From contig NZ_JAAVTX010000001.1 of the NCBI RefSeq assembly GCF_012163145.1, positions 744,001 through 808,000 on the forward strand: a stretch of 64,000 nt of DNA, read 5' to 3'. Position numbers and translations under genes: made by a program. The notes below the pieces were generated by a model. It was not told the origin of the DNA, made no database searches, and worked only from the letters and a program-made list of their open reading frames with translations. The stretch is from Falsiroseomonas frigidaquae. GTDB lineage: Bacteria > Pseudomonadota > Alphaproteobacteria > Acetobacterales > Acetobacteraceae. Below are positions 50,118 through 59,260 of the stretch, in pieces. The stretch's first letter is position 1. The number at the start of each line of letters is the position of its first letter.

Positions 50118-51155
50118 ATGCCTTCGAACGACCACTCCGATGCCGGTCGATCCGGCAAGCCGCCGGGCCGCGCGCCGGTTCGGATCACCGACGTGGCGGC
50201 TGCCGCCGGCGTTTCCGCGATCACGGTGTCGCGCGCGCTGAACACGCCGGATCTGCTGTCGAAGGCCACCTTGCGACGCGTGCTGACGGCGGTGAAGCAA
50301 CTGGGCTACGTGCCGAACCTGACGGCCGGCGCCTTGTCCTCACGCCGCTCCCGCATGGTGGTGGCCATCGTGCCGACGATCGCCAGCCCGATGTATGCGG
50401 AGACGCTGCAGTCCTTCACCAGCACCCTGTCCGCGGCGGGCTACAACGTCGTCCTTGGGCTCGGCGGCTTCGATGACCGCAACGAGGAGCAGCTCGTGAC
50501 CACGCTGCTGGGCCGGCAGCCGGACGGCATGCTGCTGGTCGGCGCGGTGCACTCCGCAGCGGCCAGGCGGCGCCTCGCCCAGGCCGGCATCCCGATCGCC
50601 GAGATCTGGGGCGACGGATCGCCGGATGGCGACCTGCAGGTCGGCTTCAGCCATGTCGGTGCCGGCGAGGCCGTGGCCACGCACCTGATGGGCCGTGGCT
50701 ACGAACGCTTCGGCATCATCTCCTCCGATGATTCGCGTGCGCTGGAGCGGCTGGAGGGCTTTCGTGCGGCATTGGGGCGGCGCGGCCACGACATCGCCTT
50801 CCAGCGGCTGGTGGCACCGCCCAGCACGATCATGGAAGGCCGCCGCTCGCTCGATGGGTTACTGCGCGAGCTTCCTCGCGGCGGTGCCGTGTTCTGCAGT
50901 TCCGACCTGCTGGCGGCCGGTCTGGTCATCGAGGCGCGGGTGCGCGGCCTGGAGGTTCCGCGCGACCTGGCTGTATGCGGCTTCGGCGACCTAGAGATCG
51001 GCCGGGCGCTGGAACCGGCGCTGACGACGGTCAGCGTGGATGGGGCGGAGATGGGCCAGATGGCGGCACGCTGCCTGATCGCCCGACTGTCCGGCGACCC
51101 GGCGCCGCAGCACATCACCGTACCCGTGGAGATCATTCAGCGGGCGACGAGCTGA
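50118..51155 (+). CDS. LacI-family transcriptional regulator
   Basis: A 345-residue LacI/GalR regulator with a 20-residue hydrophilic N-terminal extension. The helix-turn-helix is at 21 to 45 (V-R-I-T-D-V-A-A-A-A-G-V-S-A-I-T-V-S-R-A-L), followed by the effector domain, which is close to the gluconate-repressor (GntR) branch. The start at 50118 is chosen by family layout; the frame is open upstream but antisense to the dioxygenase gene. It is divergent from the dioxygenase/uronate-dehydrogenase operon, and two matching operator-like dyads lie between. A sugar acid is a likely effector. Confidence 0.91.
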   Translation: MPSNDHSDAGRSGKPPGRAPVRITDVAAAAGVSAITVSRALNTPDLLSKATLRRVLTAVKQLGYVPNLTAGALSSRRSRMVVAIVPTIASPMYAETLQSFTSTLSAAGYNVVLGLGGFDDRNEEQLVTTLLGRQPDGMLLVGAVHSAAARRRLAQAGIPIAEIWGDGSPDGDLQVGFSHVGAGEAVATHLMGRGYERFGIISSDDSRALERLEGFRAALGRRGHDIAFQRLVAPPSTIMEGRRSLDGLLRELPRGGAVFCSSDLLAAGLVIEARVRGLEVPRDLAVCGFGDLEIGRALEPALTTVSVDGAEMGQMAARCLIARLSGDPAPQHITVPVEIIQRATS

Positions 51156-51723
51156 GACCGCGTAGATCTGGCGGAGCGCAGTGTCTGGATCGCGTCCTGG
51201 GCCTGGATCCGGCTGGCTCCGAGCGGTGCTGGCCCCTTGCGCGGTCGCGACCGAGGTCGCGGCGCAGCTTGCCAGCACCTTCGGTGGCGAACCCTGGCGC
51301 GGCGCATTCCCGCCAGCTCGGCCGGGAAGTCCAGCGCCATCAACTGTCGTATAGCGCAAGAAGAGCCGATCACGGCGGAGGAAACCTCGGCGAGAGGTGG
51401 GGCGGAAATCAGCGCAAGGGCGAAAACCAGCAGCGCAACGCACGATGCCAAACCTTGCTGATCCAATCGTTGACATCGACCCGAATCGGCCCTCTGCTGA
51501 GGTCGAGAGGCGGTTGCGCGGCATCGACAAAGTGATCGCGCCCGCGACGTTATCAGTAGGAGGCAAATCTGCCCTCAGTCCCGTCGGGACGGGGAATTGA
51601 CACGGTTTTGAAACGCGCGCCGCGGTCGCCGATGCCGGGCCACCGCCTGATCCACTACCCCTTGGACCTGCCGCATCCACCCAAACCCCGACCAAGAACG
51701 GGGAGCCTCAAGGGAGAAAGTTC
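51156..51723. other. 568-bp intergenic region without a convincing gene
   Basis: No ORF here has real coding character. A minus-strand frame from a TTG at 51466 to 51137 begins with a signal-like stretch (L-L-V-F-A-L-A-L-I-S-A) but turns Arg/Pro-rich and has no family I recognise; it may be a remnant. TTGACA at 51597-51602 is a perfect -35 box before the branched-chain ABC operon, but no -10 stands 16 to 18 bp after it. A small GTCCC/GGGAC hairpin precedes it at about 51578-51590. GGGAGAAAG before 51724 is the ribosome site of the next gene. Confidence 0.5.
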
Positions 51724-53049
51724 ATGCCGTTACCGTTCCAGCTCACTCGCCGCACGGCGCTCGCCGCAGGCTTCGGCTCGGTGCTGCTTCCCGCTTCCCT
51801 CTCGGCCCAGGCGCCGGTGCAGCGCCCCTCCGAGCTGAAGATCGGCGTCACCACCTTTCTCTCGGGCCCAGCCTCCGTCTTCGGGGTGCCAGGACGCAAC
51901 GCGGCCGAGATGCTGGCCGAGGAGATCAACCGCGAAGGCGGCATCGGCGGCGTGCCGGTGCGCCTGTTCTTCGTGGACGAAGCACCCGGCATCGACCATC
52001 TGGTTGGAGAGTTCCGGCGCCTGGTGCAAAACGAGCGGGTGGACGTCATGTTCGCCTCGATCTCCTCGGGCTCCTGCCTGGCCTGCACCCCGCTCGGCGA
52101 GGAGCTGCGGAAGGTGACGGTGCTGTGGGACTGCGGCACGCAGCGCATCTTCGAGGAGCGACGCTACCAGTACGCCTTCCGCACCCAGGCCAATGCGACG
52201 CCCGAGATCCTGGCGCCGCTGCTCTACCTGATGAAGACGAAGCCCGACTTTCGCACCGTCGCCGTGCTGAACCAGGATTACGCATGGGGCCGCGATTCCT
52301 GGGAGATCTGGAAGACCGCGATGGACGCGCTGAAGCCCGGTACCCGCGTCGTCGCCGAGCTCTTCCCCCGCTTCGGCGCGACCGACTTCTCGGCAGAGGT
52401 GACACGCCTGCTGGCGCTGCGACCGGATGTGATCCTCAGCACAAGCTGGGGCGGCGAACTGGACACCTTCATCCGCCAGGCCGCCGAGCGCAGGCTGTTC
52501 GAGCGCTCGACCTTCGTGCTGCCGCTGGCCGAATCCTCGCTCGAGCGCGTCGGGCGCAGCCTGCCTGCCGGGCACATCGTCGGCAGCCGCGGCGACCACT
52601 GGCACCAGCACCCGCGCCCGGCGAATCCGCAGGCACTGCAGCGCTTCGTGGAGAATTACCGGCGCCGCGCCGACGCCTACCCGATCTACCCGACCTACCA
52701 CATGGCGCAGGCCTTCAGCGCGCTGCGCGCCGCCCATGCGAAGGCGATGCAGGCGAATGGCGGCAACTGGCCGTCCGATGCGCAGCTCGCGGCCGCCTTC
52801 CCGGGCCTCGAATTCGACAGCCCGACCTCGCGCATGCGCATCCGCGAGGACGGCCAGGGCCTGGAGCCGCAGCTCATCGGCACCACCGTGCATACGGACC
52901 GTTTCCCCTTCGCGGTGATGGACAAGATGGTGATCTTCCCGCCCGACCTGGTCACCACGCCGGCCGGCCAGAACAGCGTCGCCTGGCTGCGCACGCTGAC
53001 GCCGGACATGGTGAACCGGGTTCCCGATCCGATCTCGGCGGCCGGCTGA
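51724..53049 (+). CDS. branched-chain amino acid-type ABC substrate-binding protein
   Basis: A 441-residue family 6 periplasmic binding protein (LivK/amide-binding type). The signal is T-R-R-T-A-L-A-A-G-F-G with cleavage near S-L-S-A-Q. L-K-I-G-V-T-T-F-L-S-G-P-A-S-V-F-G begins the mature domain, and R-N-A-A-E-M-L-A-E-E-I-N-R-E-G-G-I-G-G-V-P-V is the standard second segment. It heads a complete five-gene ABC operon. Members of this length more often bind amides, urea, aromatic acids or other carboxylates than leucine. Confidence 0.92.
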   Translation: MPLPFQLTRRTALAAGFGSVLLPASLSAQAPVQRPSELKIGVTTFLSGPASVFGVPGRNAAEMLAEEINREGGIGGVPVRLFFVDEAPGIDHLVGEFRRLVQNERVDVMFASISSGSCLACTPLGEELRKVTVLWDCGTQRIFEERRYQYAFRTQANATPEILAPLLYLMKTKPDFRTVAVLNQDYAWGRDSWEIWKTAMDALKPGTRVVAELFPRFGATDFSAEVTRLLALRPDVILSTSWGGELDTFIRQAAERRLFERSTFVLPLAESSLERVGRSLPAGHIVGSRGDHWHQHPRPANPQALQRFVENYRRRADAYPIYPTYHMAQAFSALRAAHAKAMQANGGNWPSDAQLAAAFPGLEFDSPTSRMRIREDGQGLEPQLIGTTVHTDRFPFAVMDKMVIFPPDLVTTPAGQNSVAWLRTLTPDMVNRVPDPISAAG

Positions 53050-53070
53050 CCGCGGAAGGCTGACCTCCCG

Positions 53071-54006
53071 GTGGGTAACTGGTTCACGGAGAACGGGCCG
53101 CTACTCGGCCTCGCGCTGCTGGACGGCATCGCGAGCGCCGCGCTGATCTTCATGGTGGCGGTCGGGCTCAACCTGGTGTTCGGCGTGCTCCGCGTGCTGA
53201 ACGTGGCACATGGCAGCCTGTTCGCGATCGGCGCCTATGCGGCGGCCTCGGTCGGCTTCTTCGCGGCCTCGGCGGGCTTGCCGGCCTGGGCCTCCCTCCC
53301 CGCCCTCCTGTTCGCCGCGATGCTGGTGGGCCTCGTGCTCGGTCCGCTGATCGAGCGGCTGCTGCTACGGCGCATCTATGATGAGGAGCCGGTGCTGCAG
53401 CTTCTCGTCACCTTCGCGCTCTTCATGATCCTGGAGGATGCGCAGAAGCTGGTCTGGGGCGTGCAGCCGGTCTCCTTCAGCACGCCCGTCTCGCTGATGG
53501 GCACGGTGGACGTGCCCTTCGGCACCGACGTCATCCCCTACAACACCTACCAGGTCATCCTCCTGCCGGCGGTGGCGGTCGTGACCCTTGTCGGCCTCGC
53601 GATCTTCCTGCGGCGCACGCTGACCGGACGCGTCATCCTGGCCGTCACCATGGACCGCGAGGCGGCGACCGCCATGGGGATCGACGCGCGGAAGGTGTTC
53701 CTGCTGACCTTCACCTTCGGCGCCATGCTGGCGGCCCTGGGTGGCGCGCTCTCCACGCCGACATCGTCCCTGGTGCCGGGCATCGGCGCCTCCACCATCG
53801 TGCTGTCCTTCGCGGTGGTGGCGACGGCCGGCCTCGGCCAGATCGAGGGCGCGGCGCTGACCGCGCTGATGATCGGCATCGGCCGCTCCATCGCGGTGAC
53901 GTTCTATCCCGAACTCGAGGTGGTGGTGCCCTACATCATCATGGTCGCGGTGCTGCTGGTGCGGCCGCAGGGCCTGTTCGGCGTGGTGGAGACCCGGCGC
54001 GTATGA
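53071..54006 (+). CDS. livH: branched-chain ABC transporter permease LivH type
   Basis: A 311-residue inner-membrane permease with about eight helices. N-L-V-F-G-V-L-R-V-L-N-V-A-H-G near 36 is the LivH hallmark, and G-A-M-L-A-A-L-G-G-A-L near 222 is in the coupling region. The start is GTG at 53071; no ATG lies in a suitable place. It follows the binding-protein gene by 21 bases and overlaps livM (ATGA). The substrate follows that of the binding protein. Confidence 0.9.
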   Translation: MGNWFTENGPLLGLALLDGIASAALIFMVAVGLNLVFGVLRVLNVAHGSLFAIGAYAAASVGFFAASAGLPAWASLPALLFAAMLVGLVLGPLIERLLLRRIYDEEPVLQLLVTFALFMILEDAQKLVWGVQPVSFSTPVSLMGTVDVPFGTDVIPYNTYQVILLPAVAVVTLVGLAIFLRRTLTGRVILAVTMDREAATAMGIDARKVFLLTFTFGAMLAALGGALSTPTSSLVPGIGASTIVLSFAVVATAGLGQIEGAALTALMIGIGRSIAVTFYPELEVVVPYIIMVAVLLVRPQGLFGVVETRRV

Positions 54007-54947
54007 CCCTCCGCCGGATCGAACTGCTGCTTGCCCTCCTCGGCGCCGGCGCGCTGGTCCTGGCGGCCATGACCACGCCCTGGCTGAAATTCGTGCTGAC
54101 GATCGCGCTTGCGAAGGGGATCGCGGTGCTCGGCATCATGCTGCTGCTGCGTGCGGGCCAGGTGAGTTTCGGCCACGCCCTCTACGTCGCGCTCGGCGCC
54201 TATGCGGTCGCCTTCCTGGCGCCCGTGCTGCCGGATGCCGCGCTGCTGCTGCCGGCGGCCGCGCTGACGACGGCCGTTGTCGGCACCCTCATCGGCCTGT
54301 TCGTGTCGCGCTACCGCGAGATCTTCTTCGGCATGCTCAACCTGGCCCTGAGCATGGTGTTCTATTCGATGCTGGAGAAGTTCTACCACTACACCAAGGG
54401 CACCGACGGGATCCGCGTGCCGCCGCTTACGGTGGCCGGGCTGGAGCTCGACCGTGTGACGCATGAATGGACGATCTTCGGCATCGCGCTGGCGCTGGCC
54501 CTCGGATTCGGCGCCTTCGCCCGTGTCTATCTCGCCTCCCCGATGGGCCAGGCTCTGACCGCGATCAAGACACGCGAGACCCGGCTGGACTTCATGGGCG
54601 TCTCGGCGCGCAGCGTGCTGCTGGCGGCCTATGTCCTCTCCGCCACGATGGCCGGTTGCGCAGGCGCACTGATCGCGATGGCGACGCGCCACGTCACGCC
54701 TTTGCTGTCCTACTGGACGGCTTCCGGCGAGCTGGTCTTCATCGCCATCCTCGGTGGTGCGGGCGGCGTGCTCGGGCCCTTCCTGGGCGCGGTCACCTAT
54801 GAGCTGGTGCGGGTCTATGCGGCGGCGACGGTCGCCGACATGTGGCAGATGATCCTCGGCGCCGTGCTGCTGCTGGTCATCCTGTTCGCGCGCGGCGGCA
54901 TCTGGGGCCTGCTGGCGCTCCGCCTGCAGCGAAGGGGTGCCGCATGA
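54003..54947 (+). CDS. livM: branched-chain ABC transporter permease LivM type
   Basis: A 314-residue inner-membrane permease. G-Q-V-S-F-G-H-A-L-Y-V-A-L-G-A-Y-A near 55 is the LivM hallmark, and the coupling segment A-T-M-A-G-C-A-G-A-L lies near 218. It overlaps livH at the start and livG at the end by four bases each. It pairs with LivH to form the channel. Confidence 0.9.
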   Translation: MTLRRIELLLALLGAGALVLAAMTTPWLKFVLTIALAKGIAVLGIMLLLRAGQVSFGHALYVALGAYAVAFLAPVLPDAALLLPAAALTTAVVGTLIGLFVSRYREIFFGMLNLALSMVFYSMLEKFYHYTKGTDGIRVPPLTVAGLELDRVTHEWTIFGIALALALGFGAFARVYLASPMGQALTAIKTRETRLDFMGVSARSVLLAAYVLSATMAGCAGALIAMATRHVTPLLSYWTASGELVFIAILGGAGGVLGPFLGAVTYELVRVYAAATVADMWQMILGAVLLLVILFARGGIWGLLALRLQRRGAA

Positions 54948-55696
54948 CCGCGCTGCTCGAGGCGCGCGGACTCCGCCTCGCCTTCGGTGGCGTGAAGGCG
55001 GCGGATGGCATCGACCTCGCGGTCATGCGTGCCGAGTTCCTCGCCATCATCGGCCCGAACGGGGCGGGCAAGACCACCTTCATCAACATGGTCACCGGCT
55101 ACCTGCGCCCGCAAGGCGGCACCATCACCTATGAGGGTGCGGAGATCACCGGCCGCCGCCCGCGGGAGATCGTGCGGCGCGGCATCGCGCGGTCGTTCCA
55201 GTTGCCGCAGCTGTTCTCGGAGCACACGGTGGAGGAGAACGCCGCCCTCGCGATTGCGGCGCGCCAGGGGATCTGGTCGCCCTTCGTGCCCCTGCTCCGC
55301 CCGGCCTGGCGCGACGAGGCGCGGGAGTTGCTGGACCGCTTCGGCCTGCTTCCCCTCGCCACCCGGCGCGCCGACGCGCTGAACGAGGGCACGCGCAAGC
55401 TGGCCGATATCGCGATGGCGGTCGCGCTGAAGCCGCGCCTGCTGCTGATGGACGAGCCGACCAGCGGCGTCTCGGCGTCCGAGAAGATGGCGGTGGTGGA
55501 AACGCTCGCGCGCGTGCTGCGCGAGGCGGGCGTGACGGCCGTTTTCGTCGAGCACGACATGGACGTCGTCGCGCGCTTCGCCGACCGCGTGGCCGTCTGG
55601 TCCCAGGGCCGGATCGTGGCGCTCGGCCCGCCGGCGCAGATCCTGGCCGACCCGGTGGTGCAGCGCGAGGTGATCGGGATCGAGCGCCATGCTTGA
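54944..55696 (+). CDS. livG: branched-chain ABC transporter ATPase LivG type
   Basis: A 250-residue ABC ATPase. Walker A is G-P-N-G-A-G-K-T-T near 37, Walker B L-L-L-M-D-E-P near 164, and V-E-H-D-M near 202 carries the switch histidine. The signature reads L-N-E-G-T-R-K-L instead of L-S-G-G-Q, as in a subgroup of Liv-type ATPases. The start at 54944 overlaps livM; it overlaps livF by eight bases. It works with LivF as a heterodimer at the cytoplasmic face. Confidence 0.9.
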   Translation: MTALLEARGLRLAFGGVKAADGIDLAVMRAEFLAIIGPNGAGKTTFINMVTGYLRPQGGTITYEGAEITGRRPREIVRRGIARSFQLPQLFSEHTVEENAALAIAARQGIWSPFVPLLRPAWRDEARELLDRFGLLPLATRRADALNEGTRKLADIAMAVALKPRLLLMDEPTSGVSASEKMAVVETLARVLREAGVTAVFVEHDMDVVARFADRVAVWSQGRIVALGPPAQILADPVVQREVIGIERHA

Positions 55697-56366
55697 GCTG
55701 CAGTCGGTGGTGGTGGACATCGCGGGTGCGCCGGTGCTGCGCGACGTCTCGCTCACCCTGCCACGCGGCGGTTGCGTGGCGCTGATTGGACGCAACGGCG
55801 CCGGCAAGACGACGGCGCTGCGCGCCATGATGGGCCTGCTGCCGCTTCGCGGCGGCCGGGTGCTGATAGAAGGCAAGGATGCGACCGCGGTGCCGGCGCA
55901 TCACCGCGCGCGCCTCGGCGTTGGCTACGCGCCGGAGGAGCGGCGGCTGTTCGGCGTCTTCACCGTGCGCCAGAACCTGCTGCTGCCGGCCGAGGTGCTG
56001 GGCCTGGCGAAAAGCGAGATCGGCCGGCGGCTGGATGCCATCTTCACCTTGCTGCCAGAACTCGCGACACTGGCGGACCGTCGCGCGGCCGGGCTCTCCG
56101 GCGGGCAGGGCAAGATGGTGGCCCTGGGCCGCGCGCTGATGGTCGGCACGCGCGCCGTGCTGCTGGACGAGCCCTTCCAGGGCCTTGCCCCTGTGCTTGC
56201 GCAGCGCTACGCGGCGGCGCTGCGAGAGCTGCAGGCATCCTTCCCCGATGTCGCGCTGCTGGTGACCGAGAGCAACCCGCAGCTGCTGACGTCGCTGGTG
56301 GACACCACCTATGTCATCGAGCGGGGCGAGATCACGCAGGACGGTGCATTCGCGGCGCAAGGCTGA
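55689..56366 (+). CDS. livF: branched-chain ABC transporter ATPase LivF type
   Basis: A 225-residue ABC ATPase. Walker A G-R-N-G-A-G-K-T-T near 35, signature L-S-G-G-Q-G-K-M near 135 and Walker B V-L-L-D-E-P-F-Q-G-L-A-P near 155 identify it as LivF-like. The family's S-H switch histidine region reads L-V-T-E-S-N-P, so the usual histidine is replaced by a serine/asparagine context and this site may be weak. It ends the operon and converges with an MBL-fold gene across a strong hairpin. Confidence 0.88.
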   Translation: MLELQSVVVDIAGAPVLRDVSLTLPRGGCVALIGRNGAGKTTALRAMMGLLPLRGGRVLIEGKDATAVPAHHRARLGVGYAPEERRLFGVFTVRQNLLLPAEVLGLAKSEIGRRLDAIFTLLPELATLADRRAAGLSGGQGKMVALGRALMVGTRAVLLDEPFQGLAPVLAQRYAAALRELQASFPDVALLVTESNPQLLTSLVDTTYVIERGEITQDGAFAAQG

Positions 56367-56434
56367 AGGCACGCGTCGCGGCCGGGCGCCCCACGCCCCA
56401 CTGATGCGACGCCCGCAAAGAATCGTCGGTGATC

Positions 56435-56470
56435 TTGCCGGGGCGGAGAGATCGATCTCCGCCCCGGCAA
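56435..56470. terminator. strong hairpin between convergent genes
   Basis: Perfect 15-bp arms (56435-56449 and 56456-56470, TTGCCGGGGCGGAGA and its complement) with a 6-base loop. It lies in the 109-bp gap between livF and the convergent MBL-fold gene and would stop or protect both transcripts. No U-tract follows on either strand, so termination efficiency is uncertain. Confidence 0.65.
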
Positions 56471-56475
56471 AAGGT

Positions 56476-57477
56476 TCAGCCGAGGCTGGTGACGTTCATC
56501 GGTGTCGCCACCCAGCCATAGCCATCGCCTTCCTTGCGGACATGGCCAAGCCCCGGCCAGGGAAAGTGGTAGGACAGCACCGCATGCCGGTCCGTCGCCA
56601 ACCGGTCGAGCATGCGGGCGCGGGTCTGCGCCGACAGCTTCGGGTCGGTGTCGAAGGAGAACTCCATCAGCGGCCGCCGCAGCAAAAGCACCTGGTGATG
56701 CGCCAGGTCGCCGCTGTTCAGCATCGTGCGGCCCGCCGAGGTGATGGCGTAGCAGGTATGGCCCACCGTATGGCCGGGCGCGAAGATGGCGGTGACGCCC
56801 GGCACCACCTCCTGCTCGTTGCGCACCATGACGAAGCGGTCGCGGTACGCGTTCAGGTTCTTCTTCGCGCCCTCGATGAAGACGTTCATGAAGGCCGGGC
56901 CGCGCTTGTTCGAATCGTCGGTCCAGAACCGGACATCGGCCTCGTTGATCGCCACCTGCGCGTTCGGGAACACGCGCTGGCCGCTGGCATCCACCAATCC
57001 CCAGACATGGTCGCAATGGGCGTGGGTGGCGACGACCATGTCGATCTGTTCGGGCTGGATGCCGGCGGCGCGCAGATTGGCCAGCAGGCGGCCCGTGGTT
57101 GGGCCGAACATCTTGGAGTCGGCCCCCATGCTCTCGCCCATGCCGGTGTCGAACAGCAGCAATTGCCGCCCGGTGTTCAGAACCAGCACGTTCTGCTCGA
57201 GGGTGGCCGCGTTGGGGTCCAGGAATTCGTCGGTCAGCATGCCGGTGATCCGATCGGCGCCAGGACCGACGAAGCTGTCCTGCGGCTTGCCAAGCGGCAG
57301 GCTGCCGTCGGAGACCACAGTCGCCTCGAAGTCACCCCACTTGAAGCGGTGCCAGGCTGGCGGCAGGTCGTTGCGCATGGGCGCGGCTGCCTCGGCTTCT
57401 GCGCGTGGCAAAATCATTGCCGCCGCTGCGGCGGCTCCTGCGGCGAACAGGTCGCGGCGGGCGAAACCAGCGTTCAT
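56476..57477 (-). CDS. exported metallo-beta-lactamase-fold hydrolase
   Basis: A 333-residue MBL-fold protein with a twin-arginine-like signal (F-A-R-R-D-L-F-A-A-G-A-A-A-A-A). T-H-A-H-C-D-H is the main metal motif, P-G-H-T-V-G-H supplies the next histidine, and N-S-G-D-L-A-H-H the bridging aspartate. It is related to the protein at 36083 and, like it, suggests a periplasmic lactonase or esterase. It stands alone, convergent with the liv operon. The 283 bp upstream (57478-57760) hold no gene I can support; its own promoter should lie there. Confidence 0.85.
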   Translation of the reverse strand: MNAGFARRDLFAAGAAAAAAMILPRAEAEAAAPMRNDLPPAWHRFKWGDFEATVVSDGSLPLGKPQDSFVGPGADRITGMLTDEFLDPNAATLEQNVLVLNTGRQLLLFDTGMGESMGADSKMFGPTTGRLLANLRAAGIQPEQIDMVVATHAHCDHVWGLVDASGQRVFPNAQVAINEADVRFWTDDSNKRGPAFMNVFIEGAKKNLNAYRDRFVMVRNEQEVVPGVTAIFAPGHTVGHTCYAITSAGRTMLNSGDLAHHQVLLLRRPLMEFSFDTDPKLSAQTRARMLDRLATDRHAVLSYHFPWPGLGHVRKEGDGYGWVATPMNVTSLG

Positions 57478-57760
57478 CGGGCATCTCCTCGTGCGGTTGT
57501 TCTTTGGCCAATGCCAAGGCTTGGGCCGGTCTCATCATGCCACAGCCCATCCCGACCCGATGTTCAAATTCCGATCCTGATGCGGCACGACGATCTCAGC
57601 CGGACAGGACCGGGTTGCCGCGCGGCGCGCGGGGCCGGATCTGGCCGGCGGCCATCAGGTGCTCACCATCCGGTCCAGGCCATGCGCTTCGATGGGGCGC
57701 CACCGCCCACATCGCCCTATGCGCCATCCAGGATCGCGTCGCTGATCATTTCTGCGGCCA

Positions 57761-59244
57761 TCAGTCCGCCGGCCCTGCCATATGTGGCGGCGAGAGCCGT
57801 CTCAGGTAAGCCTCCGCCTCGTCCCAGGCACCCGCCGCTTCCGACAGGCCGACATACCCGTCCGGCCGCACGATCAGCAGCCTGCCGGCGAAGGGCGGCG
57901 TCCGGGGTCGCGGTTCCAGGATCGCCGGGAAGCGTGCCGCGAGTTCCGCGCCGCGCGCCGCGTCGGGGGCGTAGAGCACGAGCGCGGCACTGCACCGGAC
58001 CCCGGCGGTGGTCCGTCATAGTTGTCCGGGGCGAGCCGCGTCCCCGCGTGCCGGCCGCTCGAGAGCGGGCTGTCGGGGTAAGCGATCTCGATCTCGCTCA
58101 GCGTGAGCGCCAACCGTTCCTGCGCGGCGTGGAAGCCGAGCACGAAGTGGGGCACGGCGTTCCGCGCCGCAACCGCCGCGGGATTTGAGAGTGTCGCCAT
58201 GTCCGTCATGCGCGACGCGTTCCGAAGCACCATCTCGCCCACCGCGCTCCGCTCGGGGGAGTAGCTGTCGAGCAAAGCGGGCGTCGCCCCTCCCTTCGCG
58301 ACCATCGCCAGCTTCCAGGCGAGATTGATCGCGTCCTGTATCCCCGTGTTCATGCCCTGCCCGCCCGCTGGGGAGTGGATGTGCGCCGCATCGCCTGCGA
58401 GGAAGACTCGCCCGACCCGGTAGTCGCGCGACTTGCGCCCGTTGATGCGGAAGGCGGCGAGCCAGACGGGGTCGAGGGCCCGAACCTCCCCGCCGGCCCG
58501 GTGATCCAGGAGCGCCTGGACATCGGCGAGGCTTGGTTCGGTCCTTGGTTGGTCCGGTCCGGCCTCCCCGACCGCCGCGATCAGGCGCGCCCGGCCTCCC
58601 CGCATCGGGAAGACGACGAGCGGACCGTCCTGGTGCAGGTAGGTCGTGATCTCGTCTGCCGGCGGGCTCCCGGCCCCCTCCAGCCGAACGTCGGCGAGCA
58701 CCCAGTCGTCGCGCTGCGTAGCGCCGCGGAACTCGGCACCGAGCCCGTGGCGTACCGCGCTGTGCGCGCCGTCACAGCCGACCAGCCAGGGCGTCTCCGC
58801 CTCCTCCTCACGCCCGTCCGCGTGGACCAGCCGTGCGGTGACCCGATCGTCGGACGCCGTGAAGGACGCCAGCTCCACCTCGCGCTCCACGATGATGCCG
58901 TAGTTCCGCAGATGGGCGGTCAGCAGGCGCTCGGTGTCGCTTTGGGGCACGATGAGCGCGAAGTCGTAGGCGCTGGCGATGTCGCCGAAGCTGGTGCACC
59001 CCAGCACCCTTCCGCCGCTGCGGATTGCGGCCCCACGGACGCGGTGCCCGGCCTCCAGGAAGGAGGCGGCGCAGCCCATCCGATCCATCAACTCGAGCGT
59101 GCGGCTCCAGACGACGATGGCGCGGGAGGTCTCGGCCGGGCGTGGACTGCGGTCCAAGATCCGGACCGGCAGGCCGTAGCGCGCCAGTTCGGCGGCGGCG
59201 GTCAAGCTGACCGGGCCGGCACCGACGATGAGGATGGGTGGCAT
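57761..59244 (-). pseudogene. FAD-dependent aromatic monooxygenase, frameshifted near its C-terminus
   Basis: A PheA/TfdB-type flavin monooxygenase. The intact frame runs from 59244 to 57874 (456 residues) with G-A-G-P-V-S-L near 8, G-C-D-G-A-H-S near 160 and A-G-D-A-A-H-I-H-S-P-A-G-G near 285. Around 57980 the sense continues in another frame (57979-57761), which reads L-Y-A-P-D-A...L-I-V-R-P-D-G-Y-V-G, the expected thioredoxin-like C-terminal domain. One missing base would explain it, so this is a frameshift or a sequencing error. The third glycine of the G-x-G-x-x-G loop is a serine. GAGGAG precedes the start. It follows the hydrolase gene by 16 bases. Confidence 0.75.
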
Positions 59245-59260
59245 GGGGTTGCTCCTCGCG

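Noticed and set aside
51137-51466. 109-residue minus-strand ORF with a signal-like start
   Set aside because: It needs a TTG start, becomes Arg/Pro-rich after 60 residues and has no recognised family; described in the gap entry only.
51597-51602. TTGACA as a promoter for the liv operon
   Set aside because: The -35 is perfect, but no acceptable -10 lies 16 to 18 bp downstream, so I did not call a promoter.
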